Program-made: the position numbers and the translations under genes
Notes under the pieces: generated by a model
Databases searched by the model: none
What the model saw: only the letters and a program-made list of their open reading frames with translations
Told to the model about the DNA's origin: nothing
NCBI RefSeq assembly: GCF_014640335.1
Contig: NZ_BMGT01000003.1
Coordinates: 975,149-1,039,148 of the forward strand
Reading direction: 5' to 3'
DNA: 64,000 bases
Origin: Edaphobacter dinghuensis
Lineage (GTDB): Bacteria; Acidobacteriota; Terriglobia; Terriglobales; Acidobacteriaceae
Part shown: positions 39,092 to 47,433 of the stretch, one piece after another
How the letters are laid out: every line of letters begins with the position of its first letter
Numbering within the stretch: the first letter of the stretch is position 1

Positions 39092-39814
39092 TCAATAGGT
39101 TGATCGGGCATCTGGAGTGTAGGCTTTACCATACATGTTGGAGTGGGGTATGGTTCCGGCACCGGCTATGGGAGCATTAATCACTCCGAGGTCGACCATA
39201 TGAGTAGAAATATGTATAGGACGACTTAAGCCTTCAAGGAAAGACTGAGGTACGCTCTCAATCCACACATGTAATTTATAGTCTCCGGGTGGGATACCGC
39301 GAAGCAGAACTGAATCTTGTGTGTCAGCCGCTGCGTAAAGTGGGGTATCGAGAGCTATGACGACAGCACTCATCTCCGGATGAATATTGCAGAAGATATA
39401 GGAAACACCTACCTTTGAAAAAGTTACCGACTTACTTGAGCCGGCCTCGTAGAGGCCCAAATCGAATCGCTTACCTTCGAAGAGCGAGAAGACGTTATGA
39501 AAGAACGGGTCTTCATTTGGAAAGTTAACCACGCTGCCAGCAGGAATCACCTGAAGGTGGGGGAAAAATATGCGGTTCTTTTGGAGTAGGGTGTAACGAC
39601 TGTGAGGCGGGAAAGGAAGGGCGGGCGTATTTGCCAGCGGCTCCAGCCAGATTACAGCCGGTGCAGCGAGATGCTTCCCGGGCAGGGAAGAGGTAATGCG
39701 AAGGCGCAATTCCGCAGGTTGGCTTGTTTCAGGGCGATTCTGAGCGTACACAATCCCGAACGCCAACATTGCAGCGCAGAACGTCCATTCTCTGACTCTC
39801 TTTTTGTTCTTCAA
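39092..39814 (-). CDS. Secreted cupredoxin-like protein (plastocyanin/MauL-like)
   Basis: The 240-residue protein has a signal peptide (FCAAMLAFGIVYAQ) and a carbohydrate-binding-like beta-sandwich. A type-1 copper-site pattern follows: FFHNVFS supplies the first His, and after SVTFSKVGVSYIF comes CNIHPEMSA with the Cys, His and Met ligands in plastocyanin order. A further regulatory-like domain (GIPPGDYKLHVWIES) follows. Members of this family act as periplasmic electron carriers or accessory proteins. The start overlaps the stop of the outer-membrane barrel gene by four bases (ATGA), so the two are translationally coupled; it is the last gene of the two-component operon. Confidence 0.75.
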   Translation of the reverse strand: MKNKKRVREWTFCAAMLAFGIVYAQNRPETSQPAELRLRITSSLPGKHLAAPAVIWLEPLANTPALPFPPHSRYTLLQKNRIFFPHLQVIPAGSVVNFPNEDPFFHNVFSLFEGKRFDLGLYEAGSSKSVTFSKVGVSYIFCNIHPEMSAVVIALDTPLYAAADTQDSVLLRGIPPGDYKLHVWIESVPQSFLEGLSRPIHISTHMVDLGVINAPIAGAGTIPHSNMYGKAYTPDARSTY

Positions 39815-41415
39815 AATTTATATCCCGCTCCCAGACCGATGATGTTGCTGCTAGCTGAAGGGCCGGCAACCGGAGAACTCTCGAGATGCCGATACTCCAG
39901 TGAAAACTGTAAGTAGGCGCTTGGACTATAAATTACATTGCCAGTATAAGTGTGGCTTCTGGCAAGTCTCTGGTACATGCTATCGGCGGCGATGGTATAA
40001 CGCCGCAACTCATTGGTGAAAGCGTTGTCGACTCCGAAAGCAGCATTGAATTCCAACCGTTCGGAGATTCTTTCCTTTAATTGTGCCCACCCTCCCACAT
40101 CGTCTAGTGGCCGGAAGTAGTAACCGCCCGTGTCGGGATCGATGCGGTAGGCGAAATCTTTGTAAGCTCCGCCTCCAACTCCACCGAGAGCCTGTCCACG
40201 ATAGAAGCTTCCGGAAAACTTCAGACGAGCAGGCAGAAAGAGGAGAGCATCGAGGGTTCCCGCCCAAGAATCGTAGCCGTGCCCCAGTACACTGGAATAG
40301 TGAGGTGCGAAATATCCGCCTACACCAAAATGACTACGATCTTTGTCGTTATTCACTGCCGGTCCTTGAAGTGCAATACGCGCCTCGACACCGGGCCATC
40401 GGCTTTGCTCTGCATTGTTAGGAGGAGTTATGGTCGATGTACCGGAGATGGGTATAGGCGGTGACAGAGGAGCGTCGCCGACATCGATCAACGCAGCTTG
40501 CAGCCGAATATTTAGAGAATCGGACGGTCCGAAATCCTGGGTTATACCGACTTGTGGGTTCCACGTCCAAAGATTGCCGGACCAAGCGAGAGCTGGTATA
40601 GCTATGGCTGTCAGCGAAGTTGGAGTATCGGGGCTAAAGATCGGATGATCCAGCGCGAAATAGGCTTCCGTATGCCGCCATTGCAGACCTGCGTGAGCGG
40701 TATGAAGGCGGAGCAGAGTGCTATTGGCGTTATAGTAACCAGAATAAGCTGTCGTGGAGGAATTGCCGGATACCGGACTACCGTCGAAATCCACTCGTAG
40801 ATCAGCATAGCTGCGAGCGCCAAACAAAGTAGGGCCATGGGCGTCGAGCCCGAGAACCGTTTGGCGCACAGAAGCGCCAGTGCTGCCGGATCCTGGAAGC
40901 GCTACTGTTGGCGTCGCCGCCATATCGACTGCGCCCGTATTCACAAAACCGTTCAACAACAACAGGCCGGTGACCTTTATCGGATACTTGGATTCACTCT
41001 CAACTTTTGATTGTTCCTGAGTCGCAATCTGAGATTCCTGCATTGCCTGGCGCTCGCGAATATCCTCGATCGCCGCAGAGGTGGCTTCGGGCTTGGCTTG
41101 TGACGACGTAGAAGAAGCAGAAGGTGATTGCGTACCAGCATTTGCTCCGCTTTGCGCCATTTGATGCTGCAATTCATTCAATTGCTTCCGCATTTCGTCC
41201 AATTGACGTTGTGACTGTTCCAATTGAGCCTGTGTGCGAGCCATGGCAGCAGTTAATGTCTGGATCTCCTGTGAGAGGTTTTCCTGAGTGGTGGCCTGTG
41301 CACAGACAACTTGTACTGGAATTCCGAAAACTATTAGGACGAAGGACAAGGCTTTCCAAGGGCCTCGAAGATCCAGACCGAAGCGTCGAGTTTGGTTATG
41401 TCCGCACATTCTCAT
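39811..41415 (-). CDS. Outer-membrane porin-like beta-barrel with N-terminal coiled coil
   Basis: The 534-residue protein has a long signal peptide (hydrophobic SFVLIVFGIPVQVVCAQA). A coiled coil follows (about 45-95, repeated Q/L/E heptads such as TQAQLEQSQRQLDEMRKQLNELQ), then a low-complexity Ser/Gln linker. The barrel begins VTGLLLLNGFVNTGAV and ends GLGAGYKF with a terminal Phe. This layout is seen in trimeric porins and putative outer-membrane channels, including OprP-type ones. Its start overlaps the histidine kinase stop by about 20 bases, and the cupredoxin gene overlaps its own stop by four bases. Being in one operon with the sensor suggests it admits or responds to the signal molecule. 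The solute is unknown. Confidence 0.75.
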   Translation of the reverse strand: MRMCGHNQTRRFGLDLRGPWKALSFVLIVFGIPVQVVCAQATTQENLSQEIQTLTAAMARTQAQLEQSQRQLDEMRKQLNELQHQMAQSGANAGTQSPSASSTSSQAKPEATSAAIEDIRERQAMQESQIATQEQSKVESESKYPIKVTGLLLLNGFVNTGAVDMAATPTVALPGSGSTGASVRQTVLGLDAHGPTLFGARSYADLRVDFDGSPVSGNSSTTAYSGYYNANSTLLRLHTAHAGLQWRHTEAYFALDHPIFSPDTPTSLTAIAIPALAWSGNLWTWNPQVGITQDFGPSDSLNIRLQAALIDVGDAPLSPPIPISGTSTITPPNNAEQSRWPGVEARIALQGPAVNNDKDRSHFGVGGYFAPHYSSVLGHGYDSWAGTLDALLFLPARLKFSGSFYRGQALGGVGGGAYKDFAYRIDPDTGGYYFRPLDDVGGWAQLKERISERLEFNAAFGVDNAFTNELRRYTIAADSMYQRLARSHTYTGNVIYSPSAYLQFSLEYRHLESSPVAGPSASSNIIGLGAGYKF

Positions 41416-43291
41416 CTGGGATTACCTGATCATGACGGTTATCTTCTGACGCAGGGAGTGTATTCTGCATTGGAACTTCGCGTGTCACCTTCATCTGGAA
41501 GATCGTCTCACCAGGACGGCTGCTAAGCAAAACGACGTTCCCTCCGTGTTCGATGGCAATACAGTGCGCAAGCGTAAGTCCAAGTCCTGTACCTTTGTGT
41601 TTTCCTTCACTCACGAAGGGGTCGAAAAGACTCTTGCGAATTTTCTCTGGAACGCCCGGACCGTTGTCTATTACATTGACGATAATTTGATGCTCTTGTG
41701 TCTCTAGCGCGATCACAACCTTGGCTGAGGCTCCTATATTGCGGACAGACTGGCAGGCGTTGAGTAGCAGATTCGATATGGCTCGCTCTATCTGCTTTCC
41801 ATCTACGACGACGGCAGTTTCCGTAGGTTCGCCATAGTTTGTCGTCAGTGTCACCCCGTCCGCATCAGGATGAGCCCGGACCAGAGCCGTCGCCCGTTCG
41901 ACCAGAGTTGCCATTAGCTCTGGCTGCCTCCTAACACTTGTACCGGTCCGGCTGAAGATTAACAGTGACTCAATCATGTCCGTTGTGCCATTCACGGCTG
42001 TTCGGATGTCTCCAAAGATTTCGGTGCGCTCCTTTGCGGAAAGACGATCAGAGGCGAGAAACTCCGAATTGGCGAAGATCGCGGCGAGATAATGCCGGAG
42101 ATCGTGAGAAACGGAACTCGCCATTCGGCCTATTGTCGCAAGCCGCTCGGATTCGAGCACCTTCTGATTTGCTTTCTGAATTTCATTACGCATGCTGGCG
42201 AAGGCTGTGCTTAACTGCCGCACTTCTTGAGTACCGTGGCGAGGTACACGGTGCTTGACGTCCCCTGAACCAAACGCGCGAACACTCCGAGAGAGCTCTT
42301 CGAGCGGACGTGTCACCAACCGCGAAATAACAATCATCAGCATGGTGCCCGAAAGAAGAGCCAGAAGGCCAATGACAAGGACCATACGATCAATCCGGCT
42401 GATCGAGCGCTCTGCGGGTTCGAAAGATTTCAGAACGACCAACTGCAATGGCGATGTGGCAGTCGCGGAAAGATCCTCGGTGGCTGAGAGAAATTGAGCA
42501 TTCCCTAGTTTCACTACAGCAGGTCTTCGGGATATGCCGGAAAGAGCGCTGGATTGCTTCGCCAAACTTGCCTGCACATCTGGCGTAAGCGTACTGGCTA
42601 CGATTTGACCACCACTCAGAAAAGTCGCTTCTACCCCGGTTGGCTGGCTGATTTGTCGCACCGTGCGTTCAATAGAAACACCACTCAAAACATATCCCAA
42701 TAGCGTTCCAGCTTGATCGCTGCCGAAATAGAGCGGGCGTATCGCACAGGCGTACAGTGATCTACCATCGATCAAATAGCGCTTCGTCGCAGAAGCCAGT
42801 AAAATCTTCATTCCTTGGCGAAGCGTATTATCGTCCGGAGCATTTCTTGCATAGGCTGCCACAACCCGTCCGCTTGGATCGGCAAGCATAAAGAGATCGG
42901 TACCACTGAGTTGCCAAAACTCGGCGGCTCCATCCTGAATCGTAAGATCGTCTCCACTAGTCATGAGTGCTTTCAGGGTGGGCAATTTTGCAAGGAGGGC
43001 ATTCTCACGCTCCAGGGCTCCCAGCCTCTCGGCCTGCAGGTTCTGGAAGGCAACGACCGAGTGATCCAGATCCTGGGAGAAATCGTCTGTCACCTGCTCT
43101 CTCAACTGGTGGCGAATCAACAAAAGACTAGTTCCGGTCACAAGAGCGATCACTAACGCCATGGTGACGATAAGAAGCACATACGTTCGAAGGCCCTGCT
43201 TCTCTCGTGTGCGCGTTACTTGCCTGAGAGCTTCAGCTTCTGGACATTGGTCGGTATGAACGTCATGGGACAAATTTGTATCCTGCGCCAT
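41396..43291 (-). CDS. Membrane sensor histidine kinase
   Basis: The 631-residue protein has membrane helix 1 at about 37-59, an extracytoplasmic Cache-like sensor (about 60-300, containing LFMLADPSGRVVAAYARN), helix 2 at about 303-324, a HAMP linker (325-377), and a dimerisation/phosphoacceptor helix with SVSHDLRH, His396. The ATPase domain has an N box (NLLLNACQSV), a G1 box (DNGPGVP) and a G2 box (GKHKGTGLGLTLA). All catalytic motifs are intact. Its start overlaps the response regulator stop by 29 bases, so the pair is cotranslated. The kinase is not a typical PhoR (no PAS domain seen, a large periplasmic sensor instead), so the signal is probably an external ligand and not phosphate itself. 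Confidence 0.9.
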   Translation of the reverse strand: MAQDTNLSHDVHTDQCPEAEALRQVTRTREKQGLRTYVLLIVTMALVIALVTGTSLLLIRHQLREQVTDDFSQDLDHSVVAFQNLQAERLGALERENALLAKLPTLKALMTSGDDLTIQDGAAEFWQLSGTDLFMLADPSGRVVAAYARNAPDDNTLRQGMKILLASATKRYLIDGRSLYACAIRPLYFGSDQAGTLLGYVLSGVSIERTVRQISQPTGVEATFLSGGQIVASTLTPDVQASLAKQSSALSGISRRPAVVKLGNAQFLSATEDLSATATSPLQLVVLKSFEPAERSISRIDRMVLVIGLLALLSGTMLMIVISRLVTRPLEELSRSVRAFGSGDVKHRVPRHGTQEVRQLSTAFASMRNEIQKANQKVLESERLATIGRMASSVSHDLRHYLAAIFANSEFLASDRLSAKERTEIFGDIRTAVNGTTDMIESLLIFSRTGTSVRRQPELMATLVERATALVRAHPDADGVTLTTNYGEPTETAVVVDGKQIERAISNLLLNACQSVRNIGASAKVVIALETQEHQIIVNVIDNGPGVPEKIRKSLFDPFVSEGKHKGTGLGLTLAHCIAIEHGGNVVLLSSRPGETIFQMKVTREVPMQNTLPASEDNRHDQVIPDENVRT

Positions 43292-44000
43292 AAATTGTCA
43301 GCAGATGCTTCGGATTTGCTGAATCCGGCTCCAGCTTTTGACGTAACTTCAGGATCTGATTATCCACGGTACGGGTAGTTGGATAGAAATTATATCCCCA
43401 GACTTCATTAAGTAGAACATCGCGTGTGAGGACGCGTTCGGCATTTTCGGTGAAAAACTTCAGGAGTTTGAATTCGTGAGCAGTGAGAACGACAGGCCTC
43501 CCACTGCGTCGTACGGTCATTTTCTTAAAGTCAACTTCACAATCAGCGAAGCGGTAGATCGTCGGAGGTGCCGGCTTACGTTGTCTGCGGATGGCGGCCT
43601 GGACCCTGGCTGTGAGTTCCCTTGGGCTAAAAGGTTTAGTGACATAATCATCGGCTCCCAATTCAAGAAGCAACACTTTATCCGCGACTTCCGTAATTGC
43701 GCTGAGCACTATGATCGGAGTTTCAGTGGAAAGTCCCTTGAAAGTTTGACAGAGTTCTCGTCCGGAAATATTGGGAAGGATTAGATCGAGGATCACTGCG
43801 AGTGGATGCTCTCGGCGAAACAAATCCAGCCCGGTTTGACCGTCGCCCGCGACAATAGCGACATAGCACTCCTCAGTAAAGATCCTGCGCAGCACCTTTT
43901 GCATGCGAGGATCATCTTCAATGATAAGGATGGTGCCGAGGCTGACCGTCGGTAGGATTTCGTTTTGGGCTTCTGTTGTCAATTCCATCTCATGGACCAT
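43263..44000 (-). CDS. PhoB/OmpR-family response regulator
   Basis: The 245-residue protein has a receiver domain with acidic pair Asp29-Asp30, phosphoacceptor Asp72 (LAVILDLILPN) and Lys122 (DYVTKPFSPREL). A winged-helix domain follows (TAHEFKLLKFFTENAERVLTRDVLLNEVWGYNFY), with recognition helix RTVDNQILKLRQKLE and the wing IYGAGYKFVP. The DNA-binding domain is close in pattern to E. coli PhoB (EFKLL-FF, ERV, LLN-VWG, RTVD), consistent with binding direct repeats at 11-bp period. Just such repeats precede nearly all transcription units of the surrounding region, so this is the best candidate for their regulator. An inverted-orientation site lies 66 bp upstream of its own start. Confidence 0.92.
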   Translation of the reverse strand: MVHEMELTTEAQNEILPTVSLGTILIIEDDPRMQKVLRRIFTEECYVAIVAGDGQTGLDLFRREHPLAVILDLILPNISGRELCQTFKGLSTETPIIVLSAITEVADKVLLLELGADDYVTKPFSPRELTARVQAAIRRQRKPAPPTIYRFADCEVDFKKMTVRRSGRPVVLTAHEFKLLKFFTENAERVLTRDVLLNEVWGYNFYPTTRTVDNQILKLRQKLEPDSANPKHLLTIYGAGYKFVP

Positions 44001-44065
44001 GATCTAGATCCTCATCATTCTATTCTGTCTGCAATTAAGCCCATTTCTGCTTAAAAGAACACAAA

Positions 44066-44083
44066 ATTACAATCGGATGACAA
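44066..44083 (-). promoter_or_regulatory. Pho-box-like pair upstream of the response regulator, reversed orientation
   Basis: Plus-strand ATTACAA (44066) and ATGACAA (44077) are spaced 11 bases. In the direction of the response regulator gene they read TTGTCAT and TTGTAAT, opposite to all other arrays here. One half is degenerate. This would suit autoregulation with a different geometry, but a chance match is possible. Confidence 0.45.
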
Positions 44084-44241
44084 TTTAGAGATCTTGGATA
44101 GGATTTCGCTCTTGTTTGAGGTGCTTGTGCATGTATTTCGCCAGATCTAACCGTAGCGAATACTCAGTACGCTCATACACTGGCGTCAATCACGGAAATC
44201 AAAAGATATTTATCTTCAGCGAGCACCCACATTAGGGGTCA

Positions 44242-44265
44242 TTAGCAAGCAATATTGCTTGCTAA
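44242..44265 (-). terminator. 24-bp perfect palindrome after O-antigen-ligase-like gene
   Basis: TTAGCAAGCAAT followed directly by ATTGCTTGCTAA is perfectly self-complementary. It lies 40 bp after the stop of the minus-strand gene ending at 44305. As RNA it would fold as a tight hairpin. It could be that gene's terminator or a dimeric protein operator. Confidence 0.5.
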
Positions 44266-44304
44266 AATAGCCGCGAGTAGCATGCCGTTGCCGAGATCTC
44301 TCAC

Positions 44305-45594
44305 TTAAGTTGAATCTTCATTTACGATCGATAGATTCTGAGAAAATACCGCCGCAGGAAATTGCTGAACAGCCATATTCATGTAGCTTCGCTTCGGCGA
44401 GGTGCGCACATCTTCTACCTGAAAACTAATCATCACGACCGCCCAGAGTGGAAGCAGTAGATCAAACGGATTGGCTTCAGCCAGGCCACGAATGAGTATA
44501 AAAAGCAAGATGCTCTGAAAAAGAATCCTTATTGCCCCTGGACGAAGGCTGCGAATTTGTTGGTACAGGCTCCAATATACCTCCGCGAGTATGACGACAC
44601 CCAGCACGCCATAGGCATAAAACTGCTGCAAAAATTCATTTTCTGCGTGTCGTGCTTCGAATAGATCTCCTCCAAAAGGAGGTACAATCTTCCACCACGA
44701 GTCAAAGCCGTGTCCTATCCACAAGGTCCACGGATGAGTCGACATTGCGCTCACAACATAAAGCCAGATGGCAGTACGGCCTGTAAGCGTCTCTGCTTGG
44801 TTGCCAGTGGTTGTATAGATATTGTAGTAATTTTCAAAAAGTTTCCAGAAAATGAGTATGAGCGCAATTGCAGTGGTCATAAGAAGAGCTTTTGTCTTCC
44901 GGTTAATGGAGCGATCTTTAATAACGAGAAAGCTTTCGCTCACTAGAAAGGCCACCAACGTTGTCTTGCTCAGGCTGCGAAACAGAGTAATTATGAGAAA
45001 TGATTGAACGACCCGCCATTGCCCGTCTCTTTGACGCATGAGATATTGCGCAAAGAAAATCGCGAAGGCACAGAGATTTCCAATCTCATTTGTATTAAAA
45101 AACTGTTCATCTCCAAGTCGAAGATCGGCTTGAGCAGGCATGATCCACGCAACCAGCGCGAGACAACATGCACTCCATATAAATCCCTTCATGAGCGAAT
45201 GAGACACTCTCAGTGTCGAGTCGCTGCGAAGGAGCAAAATCATAATCGTGGCGTCAGTGACGAGCCCACACCAATAGACAGTAGAAGTCGGCAGGGAAGC
45301 AGTATCGCTCCAAGTTAGGCTGCAACCAGAAATCAAAAGGAAAATAACACCCCAACGAATACTCGATAGCCTTAGCATAGAGCGAAACGTCGTGTGCATG
45401 GCGCCGAGCGAATCAAAACAGACTAGAGCAAGCAATAGCACTTCCAGGCCCAAATTTAGTCCAGTGCCTGCACTTGGCTCAATGGCTAAAAGGCGTACGG
45501 ACATTAGAACAATACATAGACGGAAAGAGAAAAAAAAACCGACCGCAAATGCTATGCCATTGATTTGCCCGTATTTGACATTCTCTGCGTCCAT
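44305..45594 (-). CDS. O-antigen ligase/polymerase-like membrane protein
   Basis: The 429-residue protein has about ten to twelve hydrophobic helices (AFAVGFFFSFRLCIVLMSVRLLA, WSACCLALVAWIM, ALLMTTAIALILIFWKLF) and a large periplasmic loop containing ARHAENEFLQQFYAYGVLGVVIL. The H-x-E-x-N/xFLQ pattern is typical of WaaL/Wzy-type proteins that ligate or polymerise lipid-linked glycans. I start at ATG 45594 (MDAENVKYGQ), since the upstream in-frame extension overlaps the cytochrome gene and is not hydrophobic. It follows the cytochrome c gene by 56 bp and probably belongs to the same transcript. Confidence 0.75.
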   Translation of the reverse strand: MDAENVKYGQINGIAFAVGFFFSFRLCIVLMSVRLLAIEPSAGTGLNLGLEVLLLALVCFDSLGAMHTTFRSMLRLSSIRWGVIFLLISGCSLTWSDTASLPTSTVYWCGLVTDATIMILLLRSDSTLRVSHSLMKGFIWSACCLALVAWIMPAQADLRLGDEQFFNTNEIGNLCAFAIFFAQYLMRQRDGQWRVVQSFLIITLFRSLSKTTLVAFLVSESFLVIKDRSINRKTKALLMTTAIALILIFWKLFENYYNIYTTTGNQAETLTGRTAIWLYVVSAMSTHPWTLWIGHGFDSWWKIVPPFGGDLFEARHAENEFLQQFYAYGVLGVVILAEVYWSLYQQIRSLRPGAIRILFQSILLFILIRGLAEANPFDLLLPLWAVVMISFQVEDVRTSPKRSYMNMAVQQFPAAVFSQNLSIVNEDST

Positions 45595-45650
45595 GATTAA
45601 GTCGTTGCGACAACTCCTCACATGCAAATGACTCAGGCGAAGAATACATA

Positions 45651-46121
45651 TCAGTGCGTGTAAATATCCGGTACTCCCTGGCTGCCGGCAGGTGGCAGAT
45701 GACGTAGGAATACCACGATCGACCATAGTTCATCGTCACTCAGAGTTCCTTTGGAACCCGGCATTCCGGAGGGGCGAATTCCGTAGTCCATGATCCACTT
45801 CAGCTGTCCATCCGTATAACTCTGCACTTCTGGAGAAGTGAGCAGCGGAATGGGAGGGGATATGTGATCAACGAAGGGGACACCTGTGTTTTGGCCATCC
45901 ATTCCATGGCAGGCAATGCAGTAATGCGAAAAAGCTTCCTTTCCATCGGCCCAGGTCTGTGATGTATTGGGCAAGGGGTTCTTTTGATTTTTGTTGCCGA
46001 TGAAAAAGTGATGCTTAGCGTAAGTTATAGTCTTCACCTCTAGCTTCCCTGGAGGACTTGTTTTGCATCCTGTTAATTCAACGAGGAAGATGATAGCGAT
46101 AACTATAAAAGGGACGCGCAT
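45651..46121 (-). CDS. Cytochrome c lipoprotein
   Basis: The 156-residue protein starts at the ATG two bases after the upstream gene's stop. It has a lipoprotein signal (MRVPFIVIAIIFLVELTGC, lipobox LTGC). One haem c site follows, YCIACHGMDGQNTGVPF (CxxCH), with a downstream methionine ligand region around RPSGMPGSKGTLSDDELWSIVVFLRHLPP, the typical monohaem cytochrome c ending. It would be an inner- or outer-membrane-anchored periplasmic electron carrier. The coupling to the CuA-type cupredoxin upstream suggests electron exchange between the two. Confidence 0.88.
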   Translation of the reverse strand: MRVPFIVIAIIFLVELTGCKTSPPGKLEVKTITYAKHHFFIGNKNQKNPLPNTSQTWADGKEAFSHYCIACHGMDGQNTGVPFVDHISPPIPLLTSPEVQSYTDGQLKWIMDYGIRPSGMPGSKGTLSDDELWSIVVFLRHLPPAGSQGVPDIYTH

Positions 46122-46123
46122 TT

Positions 46124-46489
46124 CTAATCCACCACGTGCAGCTTCAAACTCATAGAACCATGACCTGAGCCGCAAAATACGGAACAATGAGCGATAAAAT
46201 CTCCGGTCTTGTCCGGCGTAAACTTCACCTCTGCTGTGCCACCCGCTTTAACCTTGACAGTGACATTGAGATCGCGAAAACGAAGCCCGTGAGCAACATC
46301 CACACTCTTTAATACGAGCACCACCGGCTGCCCTTTTTTCAGAGTAATTTCTTCAGGATTATAGGAAAACCGTTTAGCGGTAATCACAATTCGTTGGGGT
46401 GCGATCTGCGTCTGAGCCTGCAGAACTGGCAATGAAGCTACTGTTAGTGCTCCTATGGCTAGTGTTAGGAGCAAGAACTTCTTTTTCAT
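46124..46489 (-). CDS. Periplasmic CuA-type cupredoxin (cytochrome oxidase subunit II-like)
   Basis: The 121-residue protein starts at an ATG with an AAGGAGAAATT ribosome site and has a signal peptide ending LQAQ. The cupredoxin strand set (GQPVVLVLKSVDVAHGLRFRD) carries the first His. The C-terminal CSVFCGSGHGSM matches the CuA binuclear pattern CxxxCxxxHxxM found in oxidase subunit II and nitrous-oxide reductase. Here it is a free-standing soluble domain without the oxidase. It is the first gene of an apparent unit with a cytochrome c and an O-antigen-ligase-like protein. A four-unit TGACA array lies 119 bp upstream. Confidence 0.88.
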   Translation of the reverse strand: MKKKFLLLTLAIGALTVASLPVLQAQTQIAPQRIVITAKRFSYNPEEITLKKGQPVVLVLKSVDVAHGLRFRDLNVTVKVKAGGTAEVKFTPDKTGDFIAHCSVFCGSGHGSMSLKLHVVD

Positions 46490-46607
46490 AATTTCTCCTT
46501 GAAGGTGTCGTTGTATGGGCGTTCGAAGTGATTGACACTGAAGGACTTTCTTTGCTGACACATCTACCACTCTTCTTGTTTTACCGTAGCGGCTTCTGGC
46601 ATAACGC

Positions 46608-46647
46608 TTGTCATACGGTCGTTACTCAATTGTCAGAATGCTGTCAC
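46608..46647 (-). promoter_or_regulatory. Pho-box-like array, four 7-mers at 11-bp spacing, upstream of the CuA cupredoxin
   Basis: Plus-strand TTGTCAT (46608), TCGTTAC (46619, degenerate), TTGTCAG (46630) and CTGTCAC (46641) have exact 11-base period. In gene direction they read NTGACAN. The array sits between the cytochrome gene ending at 46678 and the cupredoxin start at 46489. Confidence 0.75.
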
Positions 46648-46677
46648 CTAAGGTTCGGTGTAGGGAGCGCGAGTATG

Positions 46678-46971
46678 CTAGGGATTAAGAAACCGTAAAA
46701 GAGCCTCGTAATCTGCCTCACTAAGGTTGGCGCGTACACGCATGTGCCTGACGATCGTACCGGAAATGCCCGACGAGAAGCCTTCTGGCGCATTGTGGCA
46801 TCGGGAGCAATTCTGCTTAAAAACCTGTTGTCCCCGATCTGGATTGACGGCATGCACGGCCTTGGTAGAGAGGGGAGGATGCTGCTGCTGAGGCGGACTC
46901 TTCGTCTGACCTGTGACGGCAGTTGCTGCAAGTGCAAGACATTCCACCATAACTAGCTGGATGCGCGTCAT
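46678..46971 (-). CDS. Small periplasmic cytochrome c
   Basis: The 97-residue protein has a strong ribosome site (ATAGGAGGAACA before the ATG), a signal peptide (MTRIQLVMVECLALAATAVTGQ) and a proline-rich spacer. One haem c site, QNCSRCHNAPEGF, is present, and the short C-terminal helix ADYEALLRFLNP is typical of class I cytochromes. A methionine that could ligate the haem is present in RHMRVRANL. It is separated from the cupredoxin gene by the repeat array, so it likely has its own promoter. I saw no tandem array upstream of its own start, so it may lie outside the regulon. Confidence 0.85.
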   Translation of the reverse strand: MTRIQLVMVECLALAATAVTGQTKSPPQQQHPPLSTKAVHAVNPDRGQQVFKQNCSRCHNAPEGFSSGISGTIVRHMRVRANLSEADYEALLRFLNP

Positions 46972-47361
46972 TGTTCCTCCTATTAGAGATCAATATTTAA
47001 TTCAATCGATTAGAATCCCGTGACAACACAGAACAGGTACGAGCGTTATTACGAGAAACCTGGGACTATGAGCTATCGGTCAACGCCGTATCTATAAATA
47101 CGGTAAGAATTCTAGGAAAAAGTTATGTCATGGAAGCGTCTGAAGTTTGTAACTAAATTGTCCTTTTGGGAAGGCGCGACATCGCAAGAAAATTGTTACG
47201 CTGATATCTTCAGTCTGATCTTCATTAGCCGTGTTGACGGTGTCTTCTGTTAAATCGCAAGCAAAATGATAAAGACTTCGATTACTTTCTGAACCGAGCC
47301 GCGCAACAAGAATTATCGATGATAAAGTGTCTCGGTATTCAAGGATGCTGCGCACACTTCG
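46972..47361. other. Intergenic region between cytochrome c and ABC exporter genes
   Basis: The 390-bp divergent gap has no convincing gene. It contains a small inverted repeat, CCGTAT (47086-47091) with ATACGG (47098-47103), and a single TGACA unit near 47021 that lacks a partner at 11 bp. The ABC transporter array follows immediately. Confidence 0.5.
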
Positions 47362-47401
47362 ATGACATTTTGTTGACATTTCAACGACCCAAGCCTGACA
47401 A
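47362..47401 (+). promoter_or_regulatory. Pho-box-like array, four 7-mers at 11-bp spacing, upstream of ABC exporter
   Basis: ATGACAT (47362), TTGACAT (47373), ACGACCC (47384, degenerate) and CTGACAA (47395) keep an exact 11-base period. The array ends 33 bp before the GTG of the exporter gene, close enough to act in place of a -35 element. Confidence 0.78.
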
Positions 47402-47433
47402 CTACGAGACGCACAGATTGATAGCTTTGAGTA

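Noticed and set aside
45600..45640. GCGACAA and ATGACTC units before the O-antigen-ligase-like gene
   Set aside because: The spacing is not a clean multiple of 11 and the orientation is wrong. Treated as chance.
47021..47040. GTGACAA unit upstream of the small cytochrome c
   Set aside because: Isolated unit without a recognisable partner.
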